A stretch of DNA of 64,000 nt from JAFGDH01 sp964441265 (GTDB taxonomy: Archaea; Aenigmatarchaeota; Aenigmatarchaeia; QMZP01; QMZT01), in NCBI GenBank assembly GCA_964441265.1, contig CAYYKJ010000004.1, forward strand, positions 1 to 64,000. Direction: 5' to 3'. The translations under genes and the position numbers were made by a program. How positions within the stretch are numbered: position 1 is the first letter of the stretch; every line of letters begins with the position of its first letter. Shown here piece by piece: positions 33,577 to 41,328 of the stretch. The notes under the pieces are model-generated. The model did no database searches, had not been told where the DNA came from, and saw only the letters and a program-made list of their open reading frames with translations.

Positions 33577-33990
33577 TTATTTTTCGAGTAGTTTGAGGAT
33601 GAAATTTCTGAGGGGGGTTATCATTCCTATGTACGTCTTGGCATCCTCCGGGGTCATATCTTCTCCGCAACAGTTAACAGAATTCCTCGCTTTCCTTATG
33701 TCGTCGAATTCGTCCCCCCTGGAGCTTTCGTTCATTATTTCCTTGAGAAAAGCGGTGTAACATTCGTGGTTGTATACTTTATAGCCCCTTTTCATGGCCA
33801 GAGCCTCCAGAAGTTCCCGCAGGGAATCGTATGCCAGTGAAAGCTTGGAAGCCGCAGTCACCTCACTCATTTCGAGCAATTTCTCGGATTCTGTTTTGTT
33901 TTTGCTGGATTTGAGCAGGGATTTCACCATGCCTTCATCAGGCTTTACGCTCTTCACTATCCTCCTGTCGGAGCATTCCTTCCAGTCCAT
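33577..33990 (-). CDS. HEPN-domain protein, second pair
   Basis: The 137-aa protein matches the small HEPN family: IVKSVKPDEGMVKSLLKSS, then LAYDSLRELLEALAMKRGYK, YNHECYTAFLKE and DDIRKARNSVNCCG. The last segment sits where R-x4-H usually lies, but His is replaced. It is one nt downstream of the MNT gene at 33992, which makes the pair a minus-strand operon convergent with the first pair. Confidence 0.8.
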   Translation of the reverse strand: MDWKECSDRRIVKSVKPDEGMVKSLLKSSKNKTESEKLLEMSEVTAASKLSLAYDSLRELLEALAMKRGYKVYNHECYTAFLKEIMNESSRGDEFDDIRKARNSVNCCGEDMTPEDAKTYIGMITPLRNFILKLLEK

Positions 33991-33991
33991 A

Positions 33992-34501
33992 TCAGGTAGA
34001 AACCCTCCCCTTCAAAACATACCCGTTAAGTATGTTATTCGCAAGCTCTTTATTCCTGATATCCGAGAGCGACCCAAACCAGAATAACTGTATTTTTCTC
34101 TTAATCTTCCCTTCAAAAACTTTCGTCGGAATACTTTTTCTGCGCGCGAAAACCGCCAAATCAACGTCAGAGTCTTTTTTCGCTTCGGCCTTTGCAAGAG
34201 AGCCGAACAAGACTATTGCAGGTGCTGTCAATTCCTTTTCAAGAGAAGAAATGAAATCCTTGAGTCTATGTCTCCAGTACATCCTTGATAAATCGATCAA
34301 GTCCCTGCTTTCCTTGTTGGCATGAAACAGGAGGTAGTTCCTGTAAGTTTCCTTCATGAGAAATCCCTCTGAATTGTAATACGAGAGAAGTTTCGACGCC
34401 GTGGGTGGTGATATTTTCATTATTTTGGCATATTCCCTGACGTTAATCCTTCTGTAACAGTCTTCAAAGAACGGCTTCAGGTTGTTAATTATTTTTAACA
34501 T
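33992..34501 (-). CDS. Winged-helix nucleotidyltransferase, second pair
   Basis: A 169-aa protein. An N-terminal helix-turn-helix (MKISPPTASKLLSYYNSEGF) is followed by the nucleotidyltransferase motif GSLAKAEAKKDSDVDLAVF (G-S-x10-D-x-D). It is first in a two-gene operon with the HEPN gene. The promoter region holds TGTTAAT and ATTAACA as separated inverted arms across the start codon and an AT-rich TATA element. Role: probable antitoxin that modifies the HEPN partner and represses the operon. Confidence 0.82.
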   Translation of the reverse strand: MLKIINNLKPFFEDCYRRINVREYAKIMKISPPTASKLLSYYNSEGFLMKETYRNYLLFHANKESRDLIDLSRMYWRHRLKDFISSLEKELTAPAIVLFGSLAKAEAKKDSDVDLAVFARRKSIPTKVFEGKIKRKIQLFWFGSLSDIRNKELANNILNGYVLKGRVST

Positions 34502-34682
34502 ATGATAAATATTATTAACAGTTGTTTAAAAAGCTTTTGTTCAGGAACTTCAGACACGATATTTGCTCATTTACCTTTATCTTCGCTCTGAGGCAAGGGG
34601 AGAAGCGTACTACAGGGAGAAGTCGGCGGGGAGAAAGGAGAGTTGTTGTGTTTTAGTTTCAGGCCAAACGTAAACGCCTAAT

Positions 34683-34720
34683 GGGAGAGCCTGATTTCCA
34701 TGAGGAGGTATTGGAGGGGA
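34683..34720. repeat. Nuclease 5'-end repeat, copy C (partial)
   Basis: A 38-bp piece from GGGAGAGCCTGATTTCCATG to TTGGAGGGGA matches copy A. On the minus strand only MEIRLS survives before a stop. The surrounding 34502-34812 interval holds no other gene. Confidence 0.8.
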
Positions 34721-34812
34721 GTTTTAAAATTCTTATCCTGAGAAGGCTTCCGGAAAATCGATATTTCGAACGAAATAAAGCTTTTAAATGCCAATGTTTA
34801 AACTATTATCAG

Positions 34813-35010
34813 GTGAGTTATGGTTATATGCCATATTATTCACCTCCTTTGAATCGACGGTGTAAGATGAACTCCATAACTCCTTGGGGCTCTTATATTC
34901 GGATGACATTCGACAATTTTGATTTTGATTCTTCAGTCCCCCGGCATGACCTCTCCGAAGGGAATGTCGGGCTTCCTACTATTGACCCGTTCAAGTGGGT
35001 TTATTTTTGA
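34813..35010 (+). CDS. Possible small protein (65 aa)
   Basis: From a GTG at 34813 a 65-residue frame reads VSYGYMPYYSPPLNRRCKMN and ends DPFKWVYF. A TTTTAAATG TATA-like box is about 25 nt upstream, which suits a leaderless transcript. No domain is recognised, and it overlaps the end of the convergent DUF3800-like gene by 10 bp. Treat as tentative. Confidence 0.3.
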   Translation: MSYGYMPYYSPPLNRRCKMNSITPWGSYIRMTFDNFDFDSSVPRHDLSEGNVGLPTIDPFKWVYF

Positions 35011-35678
35011 TAGTGATTAAAAACCTTAAGAAAGTATATCGGAGGTATTTTAATCTCTATATAATAAAAATTCTCAAGCGTTTCCAAGATTTTCTTATCC
35101 AGTTTTAAGCCGGCACCAGCAACAAAATCGGCGAATTTCAGTTCGTCGTTAACCTTCCTATCGCCAAATGATAAACTAAAATTATATTCACTAAAAGCGG
35201 ATATTTCCTTACAGATTCTTAGCGCCATTTCGGGTTTTGATAAATATCTTTCTTTGCATAGAGTTGTGGGATAAGGATAATTTCTATAGGAACAAGTTTT
35301 TAGAAGGATACAATAAAGTATCCCATAAATTCTTTCCTTAAAAAACTTTTTACGATGCGCGTATTTGTTTTTGTGGTCCGACCAGTCTTTATTTTCAAAA
35401 ACGGCAACACGCATTTGGGCGCCATTAGAATCAAAGAACCTCATTATTCTTTCGAGTTCTTGTTCACTTAGATGTGATGCTTTAGATCTTTTGCCCAGAT
35501 ACCGAGGAAACTCTCTTTTGAAATTTTTATAGAATCTATTCATAAAATTTCTGTTAATACTAAATAAACCGAAAGCGGTTTTCTGATACGGGCTGCCACT
35601 GACATCTATTGCGTGATTTAACGCCGTGTATTTTTTCTCAATTCTGTCTTTTTTCCTCCTCTCCTTTTTACCCACCAT
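35001..35678 (-). CDS. DUF3800-like protein (RNase H-like fold)
   Basis: The 225-aa protein opens with a very basic stretch and then NHAIDVSGSPYQKTAFGLF, the strand and Asp at which DUF3800 proteins begin. It ends with ELKFADFVAGAGLKLDKK, the ADxxAG motif of the same family. DUF3800 proteins have an RNase H-like fold and are common in phage and defence loci; their activity is uncertain. Own promoter upstream. AT-rich compared with its neighbours. Confidence 0.6.
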   Translation of the reverse strand: MVGKKERRKKDRIEKKYTALNHAIDVSGSPYQKTAFGLFSINRNFMNRFYKNFKREFPRYLGKRSKASHLSEQELERIMRFFDSNGAQMRVAVFENKDWSDHKNKYAHRKKFFKERIYGILYCILLKTCSYRNYPYPTTLCKERYLSKPEMALRICKEISAFSEYNFSLSFGDRKVNDELKFADFVAGAGLKLDKKILETLENFYYIEIKIPPIYFLKVFNHYQK

Positions 35679-35744
35679 AATTTGGATTTCAGAAGCGTTC
35701 TTTAAATAATGTTTGTTCGCTCTGTTCCCGAAGCTGTGAAGTGA

Positions 35745-36104
35745 GATTCACAGCGTGCCACCGTAAATGACCGTTCCGATGGCCACTATCGAGCTGGTCA
35801 GGAACCAGAGAGAATAGGTTACGGTGACCGGCAGGTCTCTCCTGGAGATCCCCCACAGTATGAAGGGTATGCCGAATATGACCGGGATTATCCGGGTCAG
35901 GAGGGAGACGCCCGCGACGTTCCTGGTCGTGAATATCTTGACTATCTGGGGTATGTTCCCCAGCGGGCCGATTATCCCCGCGAGGAGCGTGACCCTGTAG
36001 AGAAATTTCCTGTATCCGGTGTCCAGGACGACGTCCCCGGTCCTTTTGGCCGGGCGGGGCCTCATGTTCATATCCATGGGGGACGGAGATACTTGTTGAT
36101 TGCC
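35745..36104. repeat. 360-bp direct repeat, copy 1 (complete SemiSWEET gene)
   Basis: This 360-bp block is nearly identical to 37501-37860; the only difference I see is GGGGGACGG against GGGGACGGG near the start codon. It runs from GATTCACAGCGTGCCACC to CTTGTTGATTGCC. The two copies flank the third MNT-HEPN pair. Confidence 0.92.
35748..36077 (-). CDS. SemiSWEET/PQ-loop family transporter, copy 1
   Basis: The 109-aa protein has three hydrophobic helices and a PQ-loop motif (GPLGNIPQIVKIFTTRNV, about residues 35-52), the half-size plan of SemiSWEET transporters. Dimers carry small sugars or related solutes across the membrane. I chose the MDMNMRPRP start shared by both copies. An identical protein is encoded at 37504-37833. 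The sequence upstream of the repeat differs, so promoters differ. Confidence 0.8.
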   Translation of the reverse strand: MDMNMRPRPAKRTGDVVLDTGYRKFLYRVTLLAGIIGPLGNIPQIVKIFTTRNVAGVSLLTRIIPVIFGIPFILWGISRRDLPVTVTYSLWFLTSSIVAIGTVIYGGTL

Positions 36105-36178
36105 TTTAATCGTATGCTCTGAACTCAGAATCCAGAAACGCATCTTTCGGCCGGACCCGGGCATGCCAAACATTTATA

Positions 36179-36195
36179 TATCACTTATAGTGATA
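36179..36195. promoter_or_regulatory. Inverted repeat, operator 1 of third MNT-HEPN pair
   Basis: TATCACT-TAT-AGTGATA (7-3-7) directly follows the TATA-like TTTATATA at 36173. ATAGTGATAATAT occurs twice, 21 bp apart (36187 and 36208), i.e. two helical turns, joining this site to the next. Confidence 0.6.
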
Positions 36196-36220
36196 ATATT
36201 ATCATAAATAGTGATAATAT
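36196..36220. promoter_or_regulatory. Inverted repeat, operator 2 overlapping the start codon
   Basis: ATATTATCA-7-TGATAATAT is a perfect 9-bp-arm inverted repeat ending inside the ATG of the MNT gene. Repressor binding here would cover transcription start and initiation codon. It is a likely autoregulatory site. Confidence 0.6.
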
Positions 36221-36806
36221 GAAGCTTGAACTGAGGATAGTGGACCTGCTGGCGAGAAACGCCGGAAAGAAATACACGATCAACGGGATATCCAGATCCC
36301 TCGGGGGGCATTATTCCCTCGTCCACAGGACCGTCAACAGGCTGGCCGGGGACGGCGTAATTTCCATGGAAAGGGCAGGCAAATCGCATCTCTGCTCCAT
36401 TAACCTCAGCAACGAGAAGGCACTCGCATTGATACAGCTGAGCGAAATCGAAAGGAAGAACGAGCTTTACGGCTCAAACAAGAGGCTGAAGATAATTCTG
36501 GAGGATTTCGTTGGATCCGCCGAAGCGGCGATGAATCCGGCTTCGGTAGTCCTCTTCGGCTCTCACGCCGGCGGCAGGGCGGCGGAGGAAAGCGACATAG
36601 ACATCCTGCTGATAAGCGGAACGGAATCCGGCATCGACAGGATAACGAAAGAGGCATACGCGAAATACGGCAAGGAGATCAACGCCGTGGTGATGAGCCC
36701 GGACGGTTTCAGGAAACAAAAAAACACGGTCCTGGTAAGAGAGATAATAAAGGTCCATTACGTCCTTTACGGCGCGGAAAAATTCGTGAATCTGGTGTTT
36801 GAATGA
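36219..36806 (+). CDS. Winged-helix nucleotidyltransferase, third pair
   Basis: The 195-aa protein has an N-terminal winged helix (YTINGISRSLGGHYSLVHRT) and the nucleotidyltransferase motif LFGSHAGGRAAEESDIDILL (G-S-x10-D-x-D, about residues 114-130). It ends in ATGA overlap with the HEPN gene. Role: probable antitoxin of an MntA-HEPN pair that also binds the palindromes over its start. Confidence 0.85.
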   Translation: MKLELRIVDLLARNAGKKYTINGISRSLGGHYSLVHRTVNRLAGDGVISMERAGKSHLCSINLSNEKALALIQLSEIERKNELYGSNKRLKIILEDFVGSAEAAMNPASVVLFGSHAGGRAAEESDIDILLISGTESGIDRITKEAYAKYGKEINAVVMSPDGFRKQKNTVLVREIIKVHYVLYGAEKFVNLVFE

Positions 36807-37378
36807 GAGCGGAACGCATTATCATAAGGTCGATGAGGAGAGGCAGAAAGGAAAGGGGACTGAGAATCTCCGAGCCCAACGGCCAGCTGAGCGAAGGTCA
36901 CATCCGGAAAGCGGACCACAATCTCATAGTCATGACCGATTTGAGCAGGCTGGGGCACGAGGACTGGGTCGTCATATCTGCATATTATGCCATGTACCAG
37001 TCAGCCATGGCACTGATAACAAAAATGGGTATGGAAAGCAAAGACCATGCCACCACCGTGGCGGTCCTTGAATATTTCTTCGGCGGGCGGATAAGCAAAG
37101 AAGCGATCGGAAAGTTCAATGAACTCAAGGAGAGGAAGGACAGGATCGAGGCAATGAGGATAGGCGAAAGATATATCGATTACATGTGGAAAATAAAAAG
37201 GGCCAGAGAAACCGTCCAGTACGGCATCTCAGTCAGCTACAAAGAAACCGGCATTGTTATGAGAAACGCAAGGGAATTCGTGAGCAAGATGAAGCTGGTT
37301 CTTGACGAACTGGACGAAAAGGTGATCGGGATCATCGGGGAAAGGATAAAGGCGCTGCGGGAAACCGCGATCAGGTGA
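36803..37378 (+). CDS. HEPN-domain protein, third pair
   Basis: A 191-aa protein. After a basic N-terminal ~15 residues come HIRKADHNLIVMTDLSRLG, WVVISAYYAMYQSAMALITK and GMESKDHATTVAVLEYFFGG, the standard helices of the larger HEPN type that pairs with MNT proteins. The K-x-H segment is present, but an R-x4-6-H RNase motif is not evident. Start overlaps the MNT stop (ATGA). The 122 bp after it carry no gene before the second SemiSWEET copy. Confidence 0.82.
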   Translation: MRAERIIIRSMRRGRKERGLRISEPNGQLSEGHIRKADHNLIVMTDLSRLGHEDWVVISAYYAMYQSAMALITKMGMESKDHATTVAVLEYFFGGRISKEAIGKFNELKERKDRIEAMRIGERYIDYMWKIKRARETVQYGISVSYKETGIVMRNAREFVSKMKLVLDELDEKVIGIIGERIKALRETAIR

Positions 37379-37500
37379 AACTCGGTTGCCGTCAGAAAGT
37401 CGTTTTCTTGCCATACGAGGATCAGGAGCATATCCCGATGAAGACGCCCGGGCCTCCCCATGTCTCAAACGGGGATCAATGCACACGACCTGCCCCGGAT

Positions 37501-37860
37501 GATTCACAGCGTGCCACCGTAAATGACCGTTCCGATGGCCACTATCGAGCTGGTCAGGAACCAGAGAGAATAGGTTACGGTGACCGGCAGGTCTCTCCTG
37601 GAGATCCCCCACAGTATGAAGGGTATGCCGAATATGACCGGGATTATCCGGGTCAGGAGGGAGACGCCCGCGACGTTCCTGGTCGTGAATATCTTGACTA
37701 TCTGGGGTATGTTCCCCAGCGGGCCGATTATCCCCGCGAGGAGCGTGACCCTGTAGAGAAATTTCCTGTATCCGGTGTCCAGGACGACGTCCCCGGTCCT
37801 TTTGGCCGGGCGGGGCCTCATGTTCATATCCATGGGGACGGGAGATACTTGTTGATTGCC
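37501..37860. repeat. 360-bp direct repeat, copy 2
   Basis: Second copy of 35745-36104, in the same orientation and 1,756 bp away start to start. Its last 8 bp are also the first 8 bp of the 48-bp repeat at 37853. Confidence 0.92.
37504..37833 (-). CDS. SemiSWEET/PQ-loop family transporter, copy 2
   Basis: A 109-aa protein identical to that at 35748-36077, with the same PQ-loop and three helices. The upstream region differs from copy 1 and includes the 48-bp repeat. This may be the parental locus, since the 48-bp leader is attached only here. Confidence 0.8.
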   Translation of the reverse strand: MDMNMRPRPAKRTGDVVLDTGYRKFLYRVTLLAGIIGPLGNIPQIVKIFTTRNVAGVSLLTRIIPVIFGIPFILWGISRRDLPVTVTYSLWFLTSSIVAIGTVIYGGTL

Positions 37861-37900
37861 ATTCCCCTGCATCGTATCATCGCGGTGACGGAATGCAAAC
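37853..37900. repeat. 48-bp direct repeat, copy 2
   Basis: Identical to 30857-30904. It forms the leader of SemiSWEET copy 2 on the minus strand. The 7-kb interval between copies contains the ATPase, all three MNT-HEPN pairs and the DUF3800-like gene. Confidence 0.85.
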
Positions 37901-37975
37901 CCTCAAACCCTTTCTATTCCCGTAACATTGGATTTAATGATTATCCGCCCACCCCTCACAGGGCGGGGAACGCGT

Positions 37976-38734
37976 TCAGCCCTTCGGGACCTTCTCCAGT
38001 ATTCGTTTCCTGACCCCGCTGAACCGGGGGAGGCGCGTGACCAGGGGCTCCAGCTCCGGTTTCCACAGGGCCTTTCTGATGGCGAGATGTTCACTGAACT
38101 CCCGGGGCTCCCATTCCCGCCCGTAGAATTCCAGCTTCTTCTTTACCAGAGAGGTATCGAACTCGACTCCCTTCTCCAGAAGGAACCAGAGGTCATAGAC
38201 GTCCCTCGCCTTGGCCCTGGTCATTATGGCCCTGACCTTCTCGGCGAGGATTTCCTCGAGGTGCATCACATACGTGATGTACGGGCGCAGGTCCCCGTAA
38301 AAGGGGACTATTTCCTTCCAGAAGGGCCGGACCAGAAGTCTTTCTCTTGAGCTGACCTCTACCCTAAGGGTCGATAGCGTCTTTTCCCTCCCGTCGTACA
38401 GCGGACCCTCTGTTTTCAGAATGAATGTATCCCCCGTTTTTTTCGTGTCGTGCCTGAAACCCGAGCCAAACCCGAAATTTTTGAAATCCCTGGTTATTTT
38501 GCCGATGATTTCACCCGCATCCAGTTCCCCGTTCAGCGTGAAGTCCAGATCGATACTGAACCTGTTCAGGCCGTATACCTTTTGCAGCGCCGTCCCTCCC
38601 TTGAAAACAAGCTCTTTTTTCACATGTCCGGACAGGAACAACAGGAACAAATGCTGCAGGTAGTCTTTTTCCGTCTGCCACAGGTCAAATCCCGTCAAGG
38701 TTTTCAATTTTTCCAGTTCCCGCCTTTTGAGCAT
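37976..38734 (-). CDS. abiEii: AbiEii-like nucleotidyltransferase toxin
   Basis: The 252-aa protein has the AbiEii/AbiGii pattern: EKDYLQHLFLLFLSG, then KGGTALQKVYGLNRFSIDLD, which carries the GGTAL and S-x-D-L-D nucleotidyltransferase motif. AbiEii-type toxins transfer nucleotides, with tRNA described as a target for the family. Start 38734 is preferred because GAGGTG lies 5 nt upstream; another ATG 21 nt upstream is possible. It starts 1 nt after the antitoxin gene ends. Confidence 0.88.
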   Translation of the reverse strand: MLKRRELEKLKTLTGFDLWQTEKDYLQHLFLLFLSGHVKKELVFKGGTALQKVYGLNRFSIDLDFTLNGELDAGEIIGKITRDFKNFGFGSGFRHDTKKTGDTFILKTEGPLYDGREKTLSTLRVEVSSRERLLVRPFWKEIVPFYGDLRPYITYVMHLEEILAEKVRAIMTRAKARDVYDLWFLLEKGVEFDTSLVKKKLEFYGREWEPREFSEHLAIRKALWKPELEPLVTRLPRFSGVRKRILEKVPKG

Positions 38735-38735
38735 G

Positions 38736-39458
38736 TCACACCTCAAGATCCTCATTCACGATGAGTTTCCATGTTTCATCCTTCCTCCCTTCCCGGGGAA
38801 GGGACGGATTGAGCAGATCATACCTCCTGTTCAGCCTTCCCTTCAGTTTTTCGTGCATTTCCTTTCCTTTCAGCTCCGAAAGGTACCCCAGTCTTTTCAG
38901 CAAAACGATAGATTCCATCTTAACGCCGTATTCAACCAGCTTATCCTCATCGAATTCGTTCTCCATCAACGCACTGAAAGTTTCGTCCACGGGGCAGTAT
39001 TCCGGCAAAAGCAGGGAATCCACGATAACCTTTTCCGGTTCGCCGACAAAAACGGATTTTTTTCCGCGATACGTTTCCCTCATGTAGCCAAATATCCTGG
39101 TGCTCTTCAGTCTAACGAACCTCAGGGAATAATCCTCTTTTTTTATCTCCCTTTTCGATTTAGCGCATGCCACGAATACCGTCCTCGGAAGCTGGGTCGT
39201 CATTCCATGGAATTTCAGCCCGCTCAGAAAGGATATGTAAGAGGGGAAGACTATGTTCGAGGCTATGAGCATGGGGTCTGTCCCCCTCAACGCATACTTT
39301 CCCCTTTCTATCTCCTCTATATATCCGTGCTTCTTGATTCTGTGGAGATAAACTCTGACATAGCTGTCCTTTTTGTCGATTATCCTCGCGACATCCGCGG
39401 TCGTGAACACGGACTTTCTGAGATTCCTTACTATGTCGATGAAATCGCTGGTCTTCAT
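38736..39458 (-). CDS. abiEi: AbiEi-like antitoxin/repressor
   Basis: The 240-aa protein has an N-terminal winged helix (FTTADVARIIDKKDSYVRVY, then RIKKHGYIEEIERGKYAL) and the AbiEi middle region (GTDPMLIASNI, YISFLSGLKFHGM). AbiEi neutralises AbiEii without binding it and represses its own promoter. The ATG at 39458 follows GGGTG; a GTG two codons upstream is the alternative. Two identical palindromes in its promoter fit known autoregulation. Confidence 0.85.
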   Translation of the reverse strand: MKTSDFIDIVRNLRKSVFTTADVARIIDKKDSYVRVYLHRIKKHGYIEEIERGKYALRGTDPMLIASNIVFPSYISFLSGLKFHGMTTQLPRTVFVACAKSKREIKKEDYSLRFVRLKSTRIFGYMRETYRGKKSVFVGEPEKVIVDSLLLPEYCPVDETFSALMENEFDEDKLVEYGVKMESIVLLKRLGYLSELKGKEMHEKLKGRLNRRYDLLNPSLPREGRKDETWKLIVNEDLEV

Positions 39459-39515
39459 ACACACACCCTTTATTATTTTGTCACAGGCATATTTAAACTT
39501 TTCGTTTATTTATAA

Positions 39516-39531
39516 TTATCATTTTTGATAA
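39516..39531. promoter_or_regulatory. AbiEi operator-like palindrome 1
   Basis: TTATCA-TTTT-TGATAA, perfect 6-4-6. It lies about 58 bp upstream of the abiEi start, behind a TTTAAA-type TATA element. An identical second site is 62 bp further upstream (about six helical turns). Confidence 0.65.
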
Positions 39532-39577
39532 CTTTAGTCGGACAAAAAGGTGAAATTAACGATTCATTTACATATGA

Positions 39578-39593
39578 TTATCATTTTTGATAA
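39578..39593. promoter_or_regulatory. AbiEi operator-like palindrome 2
   Basis: The second TTATCA-TTTT-TGATAA. A pair of inverted repeats upstream of abiEi is the known arrangement for cooperative AbiEi binding and DNA bending. It could also affect the divergent RNase D gene at 39701. Confidence 0.65.
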
Positions 39594-39700
39594 CCATCCT
39601 GCACGTTATTAAGAAGGTTGCGGCAGGGAGACCGGGCGGGACATGCCAGGGAATCCATTTAACTAAATGCGGCGGGAATAATTAAGTAATTGGTTAAGTG

Positions 39701-40813
39701 ATGGTCATGACTGAAGGACCAAGGAAGGAAAAGGGGTACGTGCTCGTGGACACGCCCGGGAAGCTCAGGAAGGCGGCGGAGGAGTGGAAGGGGTCCAAGG
39801 AATTCGCCGTGGACATCGAGGGCGAGAACAGCATGCACCACTACGGGACGTACGTGTCCCTGGTCCAGATCTCCGACGGGAGGAAGACCTGGATAGTTGA
39901 TGCGATAAAGCTGGAGGACATCGGCCCGGTGATCGGGATGCTGGAGGACCCCTCGAAGCAGAAGGTCTTCCATGACCCGGACTTCGACGTCCGCATCCTG
40001 AGGTACCAGTACGGGTGCTCTCCCAGGAACATATTCGACACCCAGTTCGCCGCCATACTGGCGGGGAAGAAGGAGATAGGTCTGGCACCCATTCTCAGGG
40101 ACTATTTCGGCGTGGAGAAGCAGAAGAAGTACCAGAAGGCCGACTGGACCAGGAGGCCCCTGAAGAAGGGTATGCTGGAATACGCGGCCGGGGACGTGGA
40201 CCACCTCCTGGAGCTCAGGGACATACTGAAGGGGGAGCTCAGAAGGCTGGGAAGGCTGAAATGGGCAGAGGAGGAGTTCAGGACGCTGGACCGCTCCGGT
40301 CTGGTCCTGAAGAAGCCAACCTATCAGGACGTGAAGGGGGTCAGCCGGCTGAACCCCAAGGAGCTTTCCGTTTTCAAGGAGCTGTACAAGCTGAGGGAGG
40401 GAGTGGCGAAGAGGCTGGACAGGCCGGTCCATTACGTGATCAGCAACAGGGTGCTCAAGCAGCTCTCGGAGAATCCCCCCTCCTCGGAGAAAGAATGGCG
40501 CTCGCTGAAGGGGGTCCACCCCATAGTCAAGAGGAAGCCGGGCATGTTCATGGAGGCGGTGAACCGGGCGCGGAAGTCCGCCATAAAGATCCCCCCGAAG
40601 CCCAAGAAGAAGATGACGGAGGAGCAGAAGAGGAACGTGGGCAGGCTGTCGGAGGACAGGGCATCCATCGCGGAGAGACTGGGGATACCCGCCCATCTCA
40701 TACTTTCCAGGAATCAGATGAGGGACATAGCCGTGAGCGGGAACCTGGAGTCCCTCAGGTCATGGCAGGAATACCTCCTGAAGAGGTTCCACAGGAGAAG
40801 GAAGAAGGGATGA
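39701..40813 (+). CDS. rnd: RNase D-like 3'-5' exonuclease with two HRDC domains
   Basis: The 370-aa protein has the DEDD exonuclease core: EFAVDIEGENSMHHYG (D-x-E), KVFHDPDFDVRIL (second Asp), and YAAGDVDHLLELRD (last Asp with Tyr). HRDC-like domains follow at about residues 225-280 and 310-365 (RLDRPVHYVIS, RLGIPAHLILSRNQM). RNase D trims the 3' ends of tRNA precursors in the bacterial cytoplasm. It is uncommon in archaea. Its last 26 bp recur at 41416. Confidence 0.88.
   Translation: MVMTEGPRKEKGYVLVDTPGKLRKAAEEWKGSKEFAVDIEGENSMHHYGTYVSLVQISDGRKTWIVDAIKLEDIGPVIGMLEDPSKQKVFHDPDFDVRILRYQYGCSPRNIFDTQFAAILAGKKEIGLAPILRDYFGVEKQKKYQKADWTRRPLKKGMLEYAAGDVDHLLELRDILKGELRRLGRLKWAEEEFRTLDRSGLVLKKPTYQDVKGVSRLNPKELSVFKELYKLREGVAKRLDRPVHYVISNRVLKQLSENPPSSEKEWRSLKGVHPIVKRKPGMFMEAVNRARKSAIKIPPKPKKKMTEEQKRNVGRLSEDRASIAERLGIPAHLILSRNQMRDIAVSGNLESLRSWQEYLLKRFHRRRKKG
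40781..40806. repeat. 26-bp direct repeat, copy 1 (RNase D 3' end)
   Basis: The 26 bp starting AAGAGGTTCCACAGGAGAAG form the end of the RNase D coding sequence. They recur exactly at 41416-41441, so the Fic/Doc-like gene and the following 30-codon frame lie between two copies. Confidence 0.88.
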
Positions 40814-40923
40814 GTTATTGAGCGTTCCCCGCATTCTCAGCCGGGTGTTCTTGCCGGGTCGCCGCAGAACGAGAAGACTCCTGAATCCTCCGGATTTTTA
40901 ATAAGAGAAAATAAATTAATAGT

Positions 40924-41328
40924 ATGGAAAAAAGGAAATTCGTATACCCGTCACCCGACGTTGTGAAATATATCAATGAAGTCGTGAACCTCATGTCTGC
41001 AAGAAGAGCGGACAAGCACAAACTTCTGAGACCCGAAGAATATACCGAAGCGGTCATGAACGAAGCAAAGGGGATGAAAGGGGATGTATATGAAAAGTGC
41101 GCCGTGATTTTGAGGGGACTTATAACAGCCCATGGTTTTGCGAGCGGGAACAAAAGAACGGCATTCATAGTCTCGGCATATTTTCTCAAGAAAAACGGAG
41201 GGAAGGTGAAATTCAGGGATTTCGGCAAAGCGGAGAAAGTATTAAAGAATGTGCGCCTATATAATTTAAAGGAAATATCCGGTTGGTTAAGAACCGGTGA
41301 GATAGATGAAACCAAATTCAAGAGATAA
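40924..41328 (+). CDS. Fic/Doc-like protein with altered active-site loop
   Basis: The 134-aa protein resembles Doc: YTEAVMNEAKGM, then AVILRGLITAHGFASGNKRT. The Fic motif should read H-x-F-x-(D/E)-G-N-(K/R)-R; here it is HGFASGNKR, with Ser in place of the metal-binding Asp/Glu. Catalysis may be weakened or altered. Fic/Doc enzymes transfer AMP, phosphate or other groups to proteins. A 30-codon frame overlaps its 3' end. Confidence 0.78.
   Translation: MEKRKFVYPSPDVVKYINEVVNLMSARRADKHKLLRPEEYTEAVMNEAKGMKGDVYEKCAVILRGLITAHGFASGNKRTAFIVSAYFLKKNGGKVKFRDFGKAEKVLKNVRLYNLKEISGWLRTGEIDETKFKR

Noticed and set aside
37375..38013. A 212-codon plus-strand frame across the SemiSWEET copy 2
   Set aside because: The frame is open only because of the codon bias of the minus-strand transporter. 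It is Asp/Pro/Tyr-rich with no domain, and the equivalent frame is not preserved around copy 1.
39659..40821. Long frames in other phases over the RNase D gene
   Set aside because: RNase D motifs and HRDC domains are in the 39701 frame. The others are Arg/Pro/Leu- or Gly-rich shadows.
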